Both the position numbers and the translations under genes were made by a program. The notes beneath the pieces are model-generated. The model was not told the origin of the DNA, ran no database searches, and saw only the letters and a program-made list of their open reading frames with translations. 64,000 bases of DNA from Sweltsa coloradensis (taxonomy: Eukaryota > Arthropoda > Insecta > Plecoptera > Chloroperlidae), in assembly GCA_024449915.1 (NCBI GenBank), contig JAMZAV010004555.1:1-64000 (forward strand). Reading direction: 5' to 3'. Below, in pieces: positions 31,255-42,599 of this stretch. How positions within the stretch are numbered: the stretch's first letter is position 1; the number at the start of each line of letters is the position of its first letter.

Positions 31255-31846
31255 TGATTGGATTGGATATTGGATTGGATATTGTTTAACGTCTCATATT
31301 TATGCAATTTGGCTAATCGAGACGAAGGGAGGGACGTAAGGGATGACGCGGGGGGACAAGGGGTGGACAGGCCTGTGCTGGTCAGAACCAGCAGCCCATC
31401 GATTTTTCTGATTGCTAAATATATATGAATTTTAAATTGAATTTAAAAGGTTTTCTTTACGCAAGAAATTAATAACATTATCGCTTGTTGTGGAGTTGTC
31501 TGATAAAATTTCTTTGAGGGGAGGTTTTAATTTAAAATCTTTTCTATCACAACTATATTAATCGAGACGAAGGGAGGGACGTAAGGGATGACGCGGGGGG
31601 ACATGAGGTGAACAGGCCTGTGCTGGTCAGAACCAGCCACAAGCGAATGGGGAGGGCAGGGGTTCCCCCACGTCGTGGGCGTCTCCGTCTGTGTCATCAT
31701 CCGTCCGTGTTGTCTTTGTCGTCGCCGTCGGGGAGGTAGTCAAAGGGAAGGGGTTCCCCGACGACGACCCAGAGCTCGCCATTAGTTTCAGGAAGTAAAA
31801 CTCCCCTCTTCACGGGCCAAACCACGAGAAGGTTGCGTGTTGGAAT
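31255..31846 (-). mobile_element. Two R1 copies (31255-31394 and 31560-31846) with spacer
   Basis: The first has the tail and stops at GTCAGAACCAGC. The second lacks the tail, starts at ATCGAGACGAAGG and has the complete opposite end. The 165-bp spacer is unrelated AT-rich DNA. The two could be one copy split and partly duplicated. Confidence 0.8.
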
Positions 31847-31869
31847 TTCAGGGTGTGATATAAATACAA

Positions 31870-33321
31870 TGTGGGAAAATTTCTTGAAGATACTTTATGA
31901 TGTTAAAAATTATAATGTCCAATATAAATATTTAAAGCAAAATAGTGATCCAGCATACTACAATAAAAAAGTAAGAGCCCTTAGGAGGAAGAGTAGGAAG
32001 GTTTACAATTGAATTAAAAAGTGGAAAGTGAATAAGCATATTTTGAATGACTTACAAGACAAACTTAATGAAGCTATGGTAGAGTCGTGGATTAGTTATA
32101 TGAAAAAATATGTTAGATAAAGATGATATACAAGGAAGTTGGAATAGAATGTTTAAGTATGTTAAATAAAAGAGTGGGGTAAAGGAGAAATTCCTACTTT
32201 AAAAGGAAATGGGGGGACAGTCTATGTCAGCAATCAAGAAAAAGCAGAAGCTCTAAATAAGTACTATTCTGAAGTGTTGAAGAAAAAGGAAGACGAGTGT
32301 TCATTGTTTAAAGGTTACATTAGTGGTGACTGTCGTGTGACAATTAATTTTGAGAGAGTATTTAAAGTAGTGAAGAAATTGAAGAATGGAAAGGCCCCAG
32401 GGGTTGATGGAGTAGATGGGCAATACTTAAAATTGGCTGGAGCATCTGTTGTTCCATATGTAAATAAAAGATTTTCCACATCTTTGAGAGATGGTGTATT
32501 GCCAGAAGACTAGAAATAGGGGATAGTTGTGCCAATTCATTAAGGGGGAGGCAATTGATTCGATTGAATATTGCTTAACGTCTCATATTTATGCAACTTG
32601 GCTTATCGAGACGAAGGGAGGGACGTAAGGGATGACGCGGGGGGACAAGGGGTGGACAGGCCTGTGCTGGTCAGAACCAGCCACAAGCATATGGGGAGGG
32701 CAGGGGTTCCCCCACGTCGTGGTAGTCTCCGTCTGTGTCATCATCCGTCCGTGTTGTCTTTGTCGTCGCCGTCGGGAGGTAGTCAAAGGGAAAGGGTTCC
32801 CCGACGAGGGAGTACTTAATAACTATATAACCGTGTCATTTACATCGGTAGGTTGTAAGATGATGGAAAGATTGGTACTAGACTATTTGATGGACATTTT
32901 GGAGGCGAAAGACGTGTGGTTTAATGAACAGCATTCATTTAGGAAAGGGTTCCCTTGTGAGACTCAGCTGTTAGGTTTGAACAATGGTTTGGCAAATATT
33001 TTAGATAGAGGTGGGGAGGCAGATGCAATTTTTATAGATTTTGAAAAAGCGTTTGACAAGGTGCCTCATGATTAATGAATTTTTAATATTGATAGTTTGG
33101 TTTCAGATAAATGGGTAGTTAATTGGATATCGTGATTTTTAAGGGACAGGGTTCAAAAAGTCAAAGTGTGTAATGATATTCCGGCAAATTGTGTAGTGAC
33201 ATCTGGAGTACCACAAAGGAGTGTGTTGGGCCCATTATTATTTCTTATTTATATCAATTATATAGGGGTGGGTTTGAATGCAACTTTTAGATTATTTGCA
33301 GATGATTTTGCTCTCTATTTG
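31870..33321 (+). pseudogene. CR1-like LINE relic (plus strand), interrupted by R1
   Basis: Linker (YKYLKQNSD-, RALRRKSRKVYN-type, 31930-32010). RT N-terminal block KLKNGKAPGVDGVDGQYLKL (32376-32435), then GVLPEDW (frame broken by a stop) and VVPIH. An R1 insertion occupies 32550-32812. RT resumes with SVGCKMMERLVLDYL, EQHSFRKGF, AIFIDFEKAFDKVPHD (33027-33072, first catalytic Asp), VTSGVPQRSVLGPLLFLIYI (33189-33249, a G to R change in PQGSVLG) and FRLFADDFALY (33288-33320, catalytic DD intact). It ends in another R1. It is the only RT here on the plus strand besides 43211-43425. Confidence 0.88.
32550..32812 (-). mobile_element. R1 copy inserted between RT blocks of the CR1-like LINE
   Basis: Tail to TTCCCCGACGA, truncated before the CCCAGAGCTCG block. 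RT coding resumes immediately after it. Confidence 0.88.
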
Positions 33322-33582
33322 GTTGATTTGGTTGGATATTGCTTTACGTCTCATATTTGTGCAACTAGGATAATCGAGACGAAGGGAGGGACGTAAGGGA
33401 TGACGCGGGGGGACAAGGGGTGGACAGGCCTGTGCTGGTCAGAACCAGCCACAAGCGTATGGGGAGGGCAGGGGTTCCCCCACGTCGTGGTCGTCTCCGT
33501 CTGTGTCATCATCCGTCCGTGTTGTCATTGTCGTCGCCGTTGGCGAGGTAGTCAAAGGGAAGGGGAAAGTTCCCTGACGAGG
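33322..33582 (-). mobile_element. R1 copy that ends the CR1-like LINE
   Basis: Tail starts directly after the FADDFALY codons. Truncated at GTTCCCTGACGAGG. Confidence 0.85.
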
Positions 33583-33827
33583 ATCGTCTTGATTGACATA
33601 TGGTTTGGATCGCTTGTGATCGATTAACAACCACGGCCAACACTCAGTATGATAACGCATAATGACCTCAATGCCAACAAAGAGCATCTTTCCTCCTTGA
33701 GAAGTGGCCTTGGATTGAGCATCACAATTTAAGATAATTATTTTTGAAACTTTTACCATTTCTAGGTACCTTGTTAAACGTAAATATTTATGTATTTGTT
33801 TTTTTAAATAAATAAATAAATAAATAA

Positions 33828-33977
33828 GATTGGATATTGCTTTACGTCTCATATTTATGCAACTTGGCTAATCGAGACGAAGGGAGGGACGTAAAGGATG
33901 ACGCGGGGGGACAAAGGGCGGACAGGCCTGTGCTGGTCAGAACCACCACAATCATATGGGGAGGGCAGGGGTTCCCA
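33828..33977 (-). mobile_element. R1 copy, truncated at the GGGTTCCC block
   Basis: Preceded by an AAATAAATAAATAAATAAG stretch (33807-33828) next to the tail. Confidence 0.85.
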
Positions 33978-34379
33978 AGACTAGGATGCTACAGTAAGAC
34001 TTAAAATACAACAACTATTGTTCTTTAACTCGGTAGTTTACAATATTTATAAATATCAACTCTCATAAACATAAATAAAATAATTCAATTAGACAATAAT
34101 AGCACAAATATCACAGGAAACAGGTGACTTTGAATGAAAACCCGGAATGCCGGGAAATGCACAGGTAAAGTACAGAAACATTGCATCGAAAGGGAAAATA
34201 ACATCGGAAGCACTAACATTGTCCTCATTCTAATGTAGATTATAGTATTCTGCTTCACGCTTATTTCGTACCTATTGCAAGCATATTTCAATACTTAATT
34301 TTATGATTAATCTCATATTGTTAATAAATAAATTCGTATTAGTATTATATTAGTTGTTTTAAGGAACTTTAACAGCTAA
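33978..34379. other. No gene recognised
   Basis: AT-rich spacer; a minus-strand frame at 34085-34291 is without motifs. Confidence 0.5.
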
Positions 34380-34715
34380 GATTATAAACGCTTCCATGAT
34401 AAAATAATTTATATAATGTGAGTTACCACCATTTATCCATCTTTCCAAGGGGAGGAACGTAAGGTGGGACGCGGGGGGACAAGGGGTGGACAGACCTATG
34501 CTGGTCAGAACCATACACAAGCATATGGGGAGGGCAGGGGTTCCCCCACGTCGTGGTCATCTTCGTCTGTGTCATCATCCGTCCGTGTTGTCATTGTCGT
34601 CGCCGTCGGGGAGGTAGACGAATGGAAGGGGAAAGTTCCCCGACGACGACCCAGAGATCGCCATTAGTTTCAGGGAGTGAAGCTCCCCTACTCACGAGCC
34701 AAACCACGCGAGTTG
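34380..34715 (-). mobile_element. R1 variant with an alternative tail (R1b)
   Basis: The body is R1 from GGGAGG-ACGTAAGG onwards, but the usual tail is replaced by ACAGCTAAGATTAT, AAAATAATTTATATAATGTG and CTTTCCAAGGGG. The same alternative tail recurs at 35340, 45160 and 55660, so it is a real subfamily. Confidence 0.8.
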
Positions 34716-35135
34716 GACTTTGATTGCCCTTCAGATTCTTTGGACATCGGATTACGAAGAAGAAGAATCTTATGACAAAAAGTACAACTATGAAGAAATT
34801 CTACACACTAAATCACAATCTGCCATATCATGCAGAATCAATGCTGTCTTTCAAATACTTTTCCACAGCGTTTACAAAGGAAGAAAGAAAACTCCATTTT
34901 ACTCAATGTCTGGCAATTCAAAACATGAATAATGTAAGAGTAGGCAACTGATAAGAGGATTTAATAAAGCTGGATTATCCGTCAGCTTCAACGAGATTAT
35001 GAAATCACCAGAAGCACATGGGTCGTGCTGATGAACTTTACTACTTTACAAACATTTTTGCTACTTCCACGTTAATTTTTGTACCTCATCAAACAACAAA
35101 CAAGGAAAACAGTAAAGCTTCCTTGTTTGTTCACA
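34716..35135 (+). other. Unrecognised open frame and spacer
   Basis: A frame at 34724-34951 (75 codons) contains KYFSTAFTKEERKLHF and overlaps another frame at 34720-34932. The residue mix is plausible for protein but I recognise no family, and no start or splice context is evident. Confidence 0.3.
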
Positions 35136-35325
35136 ACCACAGGCTAGATATTGCTTAACGTTTCATATTTATGCATTGGCTAATCGAGACAAAGGGAGGA
35201 TTCATTCATTGTTTGTGTAAATATCTGCACAGAAATGTCGGCTGTGACTTATTGGCTTCTACGTCATCACCAATAACGGCGTTGGGACTGGTTCTGACCA
35301 GCATGGGAACGTTCTCCCCATATCC
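35136..35325 (-). mobile_element. R1 tail fragment plus a small inverted R1 piece
   Basis: Tail (GATATTGCTTAACGTTTC) cut after AAGGGAGG (35136-35202). An opposite-orientation fragment with GGTTCTGACCAGCATGGG lies at 35288-35325, one of only two inverted pieces in the window. Confidence 0.65.
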
Positions 35326-35339
35326 CCTAGGAGATAGTA

Positions 35340-35670
35340 TTAGTAGTTTTAGTAGTTTAAGGGCACTTCAACAGCTAAGATTATTTGCGCCTCCAAGATA
35401 AAACAATTTCTATATGTGTGGGTTACCAACATGCATACTTCTTTCCAAGGGGAGGGACGTAAGGGGAGACGTGGGGGGGACAAGGGGTGGACAGGGCTGT
35501 GCTGGTCAGAACAAGCCACAAGCATATGGGGAGGGCAGGGGTTCCCCCACGTCGTGGTCGTCTCCGTCTGTGTCATCATCCGTCCGTGTTGTCATTGTCG
35601 TCGCCGTCGGGGAGGTAGTCAAAGGAAAGGGGATAGTTCCCTTACGACGACCCAGAGCTCGCCATTACTC
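35340..35670 (-). mobile_element. R1b copy with alternative tail
   Basis: AACAGCTAAGATTATTTGCG, AAAACAATTTCTATATGTGT and CTTTCCAAGGGGAGGGACGT lead into the R1 body, which ends at GAGCTCGCCATTA. Confidence 0.85.
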
Positions 35671-35879
35671 GCTAGAAGAAGTTATCGAACATCCACAACT
35701 TACAACTCTCGATTGAGCTAGTGAAAAGGATTGGTTTTCAGTGAGTTGTTTAGCTACAAGTCGTCCACGGATTCTACATACTCCATAATGACCTGAAACC
35801 GGCAAACCTTGCCTACAAACGATTTCATGTCATGTAAGAGAATAATAGCAAAATCGTTAGCAGGAAAAGATTATATAAA

Positions 35880-36400
35880 GAGTAGTTTTAGGGCCTTTGA
35901 CACAAAAGATTACTTGCAGCAAGAAAGAAAACAGCAAATAAAACTTTTCGGTCTGGATGATCAGACAACCTCCTTCAGTTAACAAACACTAAACAGAGCG
36001 ACGCAAGGAAACAACAGCAGAGACAACACATTCTACAGTAACAGAAACCAACTCTTGTTTCTGTTAACAAAGAAAAAGAACAGACTGAAGAGCAGAGACA
36101 AAAACACGTCCACCTCAAACAAGAACAACTGGCCGACTGCGAGAGAACGAGGCGTAGGCGGCAGCTGCTGTCTGCGTGCATGGCCGGGATTGGTTATGGT
36201 GCGAGGAGGTGGGGTCGCTACACGATGCGCGCGCCGATCCTTTGTTGTCTGGGACTTGGAAAGGCGGCACGTGTACGCTACAGACCGTTCAACAAACATC
36301 AATAGGAAAAACATATATTTGTTCATTATTGTGTCTGTACATTTAGGCCTAAGTACCGACCCAAATAATATAAAAGAGTTTAAAATTAAACCTATCTAAT
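35880..36400. repeat. Repeat family R3, copy 1
   Basis: About 520 bp, also present at 45490-46060 and 50740-51290. Landmarks: AACACTAAACA-AGCGA, AAAGAACAGACTGA, GGTTATGGTGCGAGGAGGTG, CACGATGCGCGCGCCGATCC. Each copy lies a few hundred bases after an R1 or R1b body. Open frames on both strands (35975-36399) have no conserved domain. Confidence 0.7.
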
Positions 36401-36441
36401 TAATGTGCTGCATAAGACTCTCTAAAACATAACGTGTAGGC

Positions 36442-36850
36442 CTGGTTGATTGTATATTGCTTAAGGTCTCATATTTATGGAACTTGGCTAATCGAGACGA
36501 AGGGAGGGACGTAAGGGACACGCGGGGACAGGGGGTGAACAGGCCTGTGCTGGTCAGAACCAGCCACAAGCATATGGGGAGAGCAGGGGTTCCCCCACGT
36601 CGTGGTCGTCTCCGTCTGTGTCATCATCCGTCCATGTTGTCTTTGTCGTCGCTGTCGGGGAGGTAGTCAAAGGGAAAGGGGTTCCCCGATGACGACCCAG
36701 AGCTCGCCATTAGTTTCAGGGAGTGAAACTCCCCTATTCACGGGCCAAACCGCGAGAAGGTGTCGAGTTGGAATTTGAAGGTCCGTGTTGTCTTTGTCGT
36801 CGCCGTCGGGGAGGTAGTCAAAGGGAAGGGGTTCCCCGACGACGACTTAG
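36442..36850 (-). mobile_element. R1 copy with partial repeat of its own distal half
   Basis: Full R1 to GAGTTGGAATTTGAAGG (36442-36780), followed by a second GTCCGTGTTGTCTTTGTCGT to CGACGACGACTTA segment (36781-36845). The same arrangement occurs at 41780-42242. Confidence 0.8.
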
Positions 36851-37169
36851 AGTATGGTGATGCAAGTCGGTTTGCAAAACGTCCATGGCGGAATTGAACC
36901 GTACGACTTTATGCAGGCTTAAAGTAATGTTATGTGCAATTTCTCCAACAGCTCAAGCAAACGAATGCCTACTGGTCTAATTGCTTTCGGACGTAAGAAA
37001 TAACGATTTTTAAAAGGGGGATCTAAAACTGCATTGTAGGATGGATTTTTGGGGTTACCTTTTAACGACGCCACATAATTAAGCATCAAGTAATTTCTTC
37101 TAGTGAATAATGATGGTTCTTCTGCTTCGCTCTATAGGCTATTTTCATGGCTGGTTCGGAATGCTCCTG

Positions 37170-37299
37170 TTGATTGATTGGATATAGCTTAACGTCTCAC
37201 ATTTATGCAACTTGGCTAATAGAGACGAAGGGAGGGACGTAAGGGATGACGCGGGGGGGAAAGGGGAGGACAAGCCTGTGCTGGTCAGAACCAGCCGTT
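37170..37299 (-). mobile_element. R1 copy inside LINE relic D
   Basis: Cut after GTCAGAACCAGCC. GTTGA flanks both sides (37168-37172 and 37300-37304), while relic C at this site reads straight through, consistent with a short target duplication. Confidence 0.8.
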
Positions 37300-37574
37300 G
37301 ACAATCGAATACCAGTGTGGTGTACTGTATCCAACGTAATAATGTATGAAGGCCTAGCAGAGTTGTAAATAAAGCTAGATAAGTCCAATTTTAAGCGGAT
37401 AAGTGCCCTGTATAATTGCAGCATGATAGTTCGGTCTGCACCCCATGAAGTATTGCTGAGAGCACGGAGTATATTCAAGGATATATTGCATTTTGATTTT
37501 AATTGTTGAAGATGGGGCTTCCATGTAAGCTTTTCAATCGAAAACCATGCCCAAAACACGAGCAACGTGGGTAA

Positions 37575-40500
37575 TAGCCCAGGCATTATAAGAGATTTTA
37601 GGCCTAAAGATCAACATTGCAACCTAAAGCTGAATTTTGGAACATCGTTAGTATTAATCATTCTTAAAACGCACAGAGAGTTCCCAAAAGCACAGACGCT
37701 TGCTTCCTCCGCTATTGCGCCAAAGGGCTTAAGTCACACTGTCACATAAAAATGCTTGTAAAACCTGAACCAACAGAGATATCTCTGTGATTTTTGTTTC
37801 AAAATAATCGGGACTATGTATGCTTTGTGCTTAATATCCAAAACATATATTATTACCATTAATATTAGTCACAAACACGAATAGTGCTGGTGCCTAACTT
37901 AGACTTCCAAGAAAATCCGTTAATCTTGAATTAGGTCGAGTTCACGAAAAATTATTAAGACATAATAAATATGCGGGTGGCTGTCTTGTAGAAGCCACTT
38001 TTTCATTTTTTACCGTGCGATGAAAATTGACTGAGATATGACCAAAATGACAAACGGTTGCGCATCGGCACTGTAGCCAAATAGTCCGTGGAACAAGCTG
38101 CATCAACTATAAAAACATTTCAAAGCCGGAAACCTACACCAAAATTTAGGATCTGGTAAAAGAATTTTTGAGAATGTTATTTTCATTTGGGGACATCTTG
38201 GTGCAAAAAATCACCTGTCATGGCGCCTGAAGATGGCCGCCAAAATAATTTTTTAAAATGCTGTAACTCAGAAGTAATCATCAGATTTGAAAAAAATGGT
38301 ATTTTTTTAAGTTTTTCAAAGCTCTAAAAAAAAATGTCAGCAGTTTTACCGCAATGCAATATTTTAATTAAATTTTTAAAAATTTTTACAAGTATTGCAT
38401 TATACATTTTTCAATATATAATATAATCTAAACTCGCTAGATTGCAAAAAATTTTTACACTATACTTAAATAACTCAATAAATCCAAAATTTAGTCCCAA
38501 AACGAAATTCCGGTAACTTTTTTTTAATTAATTAATTAAAAATTTTAAATTAAATCCCAACTAAAAGTTTATTATTCATACACCACAATCACATAGTGTA
38601 CCACACAAAAACAATATGACCACAATGAACCAAAAAAAAATAAGTTCCAAAAATTTTTTCCCAATCATTTTCTATTATTCAATTAATTAAATTTAAATTT
38701 AAAAAATAATGACAGTTATCTCGATTATTTTGAAAAATTAAACACAATGTGGTCGACCTTGTATCATTTTAAAGCTAGTTTTAAGACGAATAAAGGTAAT
38801 GAAAAATTAAATTAATAAATTTTTAAATCCCCGAATTAATTACATTTAATTTAAAATTATCCCACTTTTGACATATGTTTGTTATGTATCCCTAAAACTC
38901 GATCGATCTCATAAAAATTACACTTACTGCAAATTCAATGAACCCAAAAATGTTTTTCCCGAAACAAATTCTATAACTTACCGTTTAAATTTAACAAATT
39001 AATTGAAGAATTACTTATACTCAATAATTGTTTTTATTGCAATCGTAAAAGTACGATATTCTGGAAATTTTCTTCGTTTATCCCCAAAACGGGGAAAGTC
39101 AAGTTCAGAGTTTTCGAAGTCCCTAAAAAATTTCATCAAGATCGCAATGACGTTTCCCCGGGTAGAGCGCAAACAACAACAGAAAAACAAAAAAACCCAA
39201 AAAAAAAAGAATTTTTTTTTTTTTTTTTTTGGGGGGGGGGGTGAAATTGAATAAATATCTCAAAAATTTGTTGTTGACACCCGTACACATAAAAAACCAA
39301 AACGGAAGAAAACAAATATAAAAAATGCGAGTATAATTAAAAAAAAAAATAGGGCAAAATTAAATTTATGCATTCCCGTTCTTTGAATTATGAATTAATT
39401 TTTATATATACATATAACTGAGTGGGTAGACTCAAATTTAATTTTTTTTTTTTAAATTAATTGATTTTAAGCACATGTTTTTTTTTGAAAGAGCGAAGCA
39501 ACTTAATTTTTACCGCCCCCCCCCCCCAAAAAAAAAAAAATTCTTTTTTTTTTTTTGTTTTTTTTTTCGTCTGTTTTTTTGCCTCTAAGGGGAAACGTCA
39601 TATCGATCTTTATAAATTTTGGGCGACCTTGAAATCTCTGAACTTAGACTTTCCACGTTTTTGGGGGATAATCGAAGAAATATTTCTCAGAATATCGTAC
39701 TTTTTCGAAATTTTCAATAACAAAAATTATTGAGATATAAGTAATTCTTTAATTTTTAGTTAATTAACGTAAGTTTTTAGGAAATTTTTTTTCGGGACTA
39801 CTTTTTGGTTCTTGACATTTTGTCAGTAGAGTAATTTTTTTTTTATTACGCGATCGATTTTTTAGGTATACTAACAATACATATGTCAAAAGTGGGTAAT
39901 TTAACTTAAATGAATTAATTTGGTGATTAAATTTAATTAAATTAATTAATTTTTTTATTACCTTTTTTCGTCTTAAAAATACTTTAAAATATACCAAGGG
40001 CGACCACATTTTGGGTTAATTTTAAAAATTAAACGGATAACTTTATTATTTTTAAATTTAATTGAAATTTAAGAATTTAATATAAGTGATTGGAATAAAT
40101 TTTGGAACTTATTTTTTTTGGTTCATTGTGGTCATATTTTTTTTGTGTGGGACACTATGTATTTGGTACGTGAATAATAAACTTTAAATTTGGGGTTTAA
40201 TTAATGATTAAATTTTAAATTTAAATTTAAATTAAAAAAAAGTTTTGGAATTTTGTTTTGGGGTAACAATTTTTTGGTTTATTTACGTTATTTAAGATAG
40301 TGTAAAAATTCTTGCAATCTAGCGAGTTTTAGTTATATATATTATTAAAAGGTTAATTGCAAACATTGTAATAATTTATAAAATAATTTAAAAATATTCT
40401 TTGCGGTAAAACTGTGACATTTTTTTAGAGCATTTGAAACTCATTAAAACAAAACCCCTTTTTTTCAAAACTAGATTTCTTTGGTTACAGCAGTTTTAAA

Positions 40501-41168
40501 AATTATTTTTTTGGGGGCCATCTTTGACGCCATACAGGGGACTTTTTGCTACCAAACAGTCCCCAAGGGAAAATAACATTTCAAAAAATGTCTTTTACCA
40601 GATCCTAAATTTTGGTGTAGGTTTCCGGGTTTTAAAAGTTTTTTTTAGTTGATGCACTTGTTCCACGGGCTATTTGGCTCATCCGAGCGCAACCCTTTTT
40701 CATTTTGGTCATATCTCAGTCAATTTTCATCGCACGGTAAAAAATGAAAAAGTGGCTTCTACAAGACAGACACCCGCATATTTATTATGTCTTGATAATT
40801 TTTCGTGAACTCGACCTAATTCAAGATTTACTGGGATTTTCTTGGAAGTACTAAGTTAGGCACCAGCACTATTCGTGTTTGTGACTAATATTAATGGTAA
40901 TAATATATGTTTTGGATATTAAGCACAAAGCATACATAGTCCCGATTATTTTGAAACAAAAATCACAGAGATATCTCTGTTGGTTCAGGTTTTACAACAT
41001 TTTTATGTGACAGTGTGACTTAAGCCCTTTGGCGCGATAGCCGAGGAAGCAAGCGTCTGTGCTTTTGGGAACTCTCTGTACGTTTGAAGAATGACAAATG
41101 CTACATGTGTGCCAAAAATCAGCTTTAGGTTAAGGATGTTGATGTCAAAATCTATAATTCCTGGGCTA
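37575..41168. mobile_element. Giant hairpin (foldback) element, 3.6 kb, TAG ends, TAA duplication
   Basis: Two ~1.65-kb arms in inverted orientation (37575-39240 and 39510-41168) around a ~270-bp AT-rich loop. Ends read TAGCCCAGGCATTATA (left) and TAGCCCAGGAATTATA (right, inverted). TAA flanks each side (37572-37574, 41169-41171), and LINE relic C has a single TAA at the same place (26995-26997). The arms differ by many indels and substitutions, so this is not an assembly mirror. No coding sequence is visible, so it is non-autonomous. Its TAG terminus and 3-bp duplication match TIR elements 1 and 2. Confidence 0.92.
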
Positions 41169-41779
41169 TAAAGATAAGGTCTTGTCCAAGCATTGTAAGA
41201 TTTGGTGGGAAGTGAATTCCCGAGTAACGTCTTAAATGAATACATGCCGTTTTGGATACTGAAAATTTAAAACCCGTTTCCTTAGACAATGTTTCAAGGT
41301 GTCTGATATTTAATTGAAGTTGTCTTTCAATGGAACTCATCTATGATACCTTGAATAAAATTGTAAAATCGTCTACAAAAAGCAAAGACATCATTGGCTT
41401 CTTAACAAAGGAAGTGATGCTTTTTAAAGCTATCGCAAATAAAATGACACTCTACACAGAGCCCTGTGGTACACCGTTTTCTTCTAACCTTATAAGTTCT
41501 GTTGGTTACAAAATTTGCTATTAAAATTGGCATATGACCTTTTATTCCCCAGCATGTTAAGTTTTTAAAATTTCGTATCTCCATGTGGTGTTTATAGGCC
41601 TTTTCCAAATCGAAAAAGATAGCAACCGCATGTTGTTTTATTTAAAAAAGCATCACTTATATATCTCTCCCAATCCGACTAGATGGTCCATTACTGTACG
41701 ACCCCGCCGGAAACCTGATTGTTCTGCAGTCAGAAGATTCTGGCTTTCCAATAACCACATCAGTCGTTTGTTTATCATT

Positions 41780-42242
41780 TTATTTTGGATATTGCTTTAC
41801 GTCTCATATTTATGCAACTTGGCTAATCGAGACGAAGGGAGGGACGTAAGGGATGACGCGGGGGGACAAGGGGTGGACAGGCCTGTGCTGGTCAGAACCA
41901 GCCACAAGCATATAGAGGAGGGCAGGGGTTCCCCCACGTTGTGGTCGTCTCCGTCTGTGTCATCATCCGTCAGTGTTTGTCTTTGTCGTCGCCGTCGGGG
42001 AGTAGTCAAAGGGAAGGGGTTCCCCGACGACGGCCCCAGAGCTCGCCATTAGTTTCAGGGAGTGAAACTCCCCTATTCACGGGCCAAACCGCGAGAAGGT
42101 GTCGACTTGGAATTTGAAGGCCCACGTCGTCGTCGTCTCCGGCTGGGTCAGCATCCGTCCGTGTTGTCGTTGTCGTCGCCGTCGGGGAGGTAGTCAAATG
42201 GAAGGCGAAAGTTTCCTGACGACGACTAAGAGCTCGCCATTA
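41780..42242 (-). mobile_element. R1 copy plus partial distal duplicate
   Basis: Full R1 (41780-42118), then a second segment from CCCACGTCGTCGTCGTCTCC to GAGCTCGCCATTA (42119-42242), like 36442-36850. It interrupts LINE relic D. Confidence 0.8.
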
Positions 42243-42287
42243 AACAAATTGAAATAATATCACTTTTCAACTTGATTAATGTTTCAG

Positions 42288-42520
42288 GTTCGACCTTGGA
42301 CAAGGGGTTCCAGAACCTCCAAAGAAGTTGCAAGCAATAACGAGAGCTTTGTCTCCAGACCGTGACTGTTCTCGCCCCGACCATGAGTTCATCGTCCCCC
42401 GAATGTTGGTTGGCTCTCGCGAGCTGCTCACTATGGTCAGTGAGCTGGGCAAACAGCCCGGCTGCCAAACACAAGACTGCTGCAGTTGGTCATTCAGTGA
42501 ACTTGCTGCGACACATTGTG
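42288..42520 (+). other. Possible exon of unknown gene
   Basis: A pyrimidine-bearing stretch ending AATGTTTCAG at 42287 precedes about 75 open codons: FDLGQGVPEPPKKLQAITRA, then PDHEFIVPRMLVGSRELL and VSELGKQPGCQTQ. Composition is unlike the surrounding repeats. No family recognised and no clear 5' splice site before the tRNA-like element at 42521. It could equally be a piece of an unrecognised transposon. Confidence 0.3.
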
Positions 42521-42594
42521 TGGCTCGTTGGTCTTGTGGTTAGCTTCTCTGCTTCCACTACAGAAGATCCAGGGTTCGATTCCCGCTAAATTCA
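42521..42594 (+). tRNA. tRNA-like sequence, probably a SINE head or tRNA pseudogene
   Basis: An A-box-like TGGTCTTGTGGTTAGC and a perfect B box GGTTCGATTCC (42573-42583) lie at tRNA spacing over 74 bases. The acceptor ends (TGGCTCG / CTAAATTC) do not pair and the anticodon stem is weak, so it is unlikely to be functional. It could be the Pol III head of a tRNA-derived SINE. Confidence 0.55.
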
Positions 42595-42599
42595 GAAGT

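Larger units (their letters stand above)
36852..41785 (-). pseudogene. LINE relic D: RT and thumb, split by a hairpin element and R1
   Basis: Two LINE segments on the minus strand, 41785-41172 and 37571-36852, are contiguous parts of one relic, as comparison with relic C shows. The upstream part has LLTAEQSGFRRGRTVMDHLV (about 41745-41686), FEKAYKHHMEIR, a degenerate WGIKGHMPILIANF and QGSVL region. The downstream part has LKSKCNISLNILRALSNTSW, RTIMLQLYRALIRLKLD and TLDTVHHTGIRL. An R1 copy (37170-37299) and the 3.6-kb hairpin (37575-41168) were inserted later. Coding is broken and the YxDD box is not legible. Confidence 0.85.

Noticed and set aside
37575..41168. Palindrome as an assembly or library artefact
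   Set aside because: The arms differ by many substitutions and indels, have a unique loop, and sit between a 3-bp duplication with an empty site in a paralogue.
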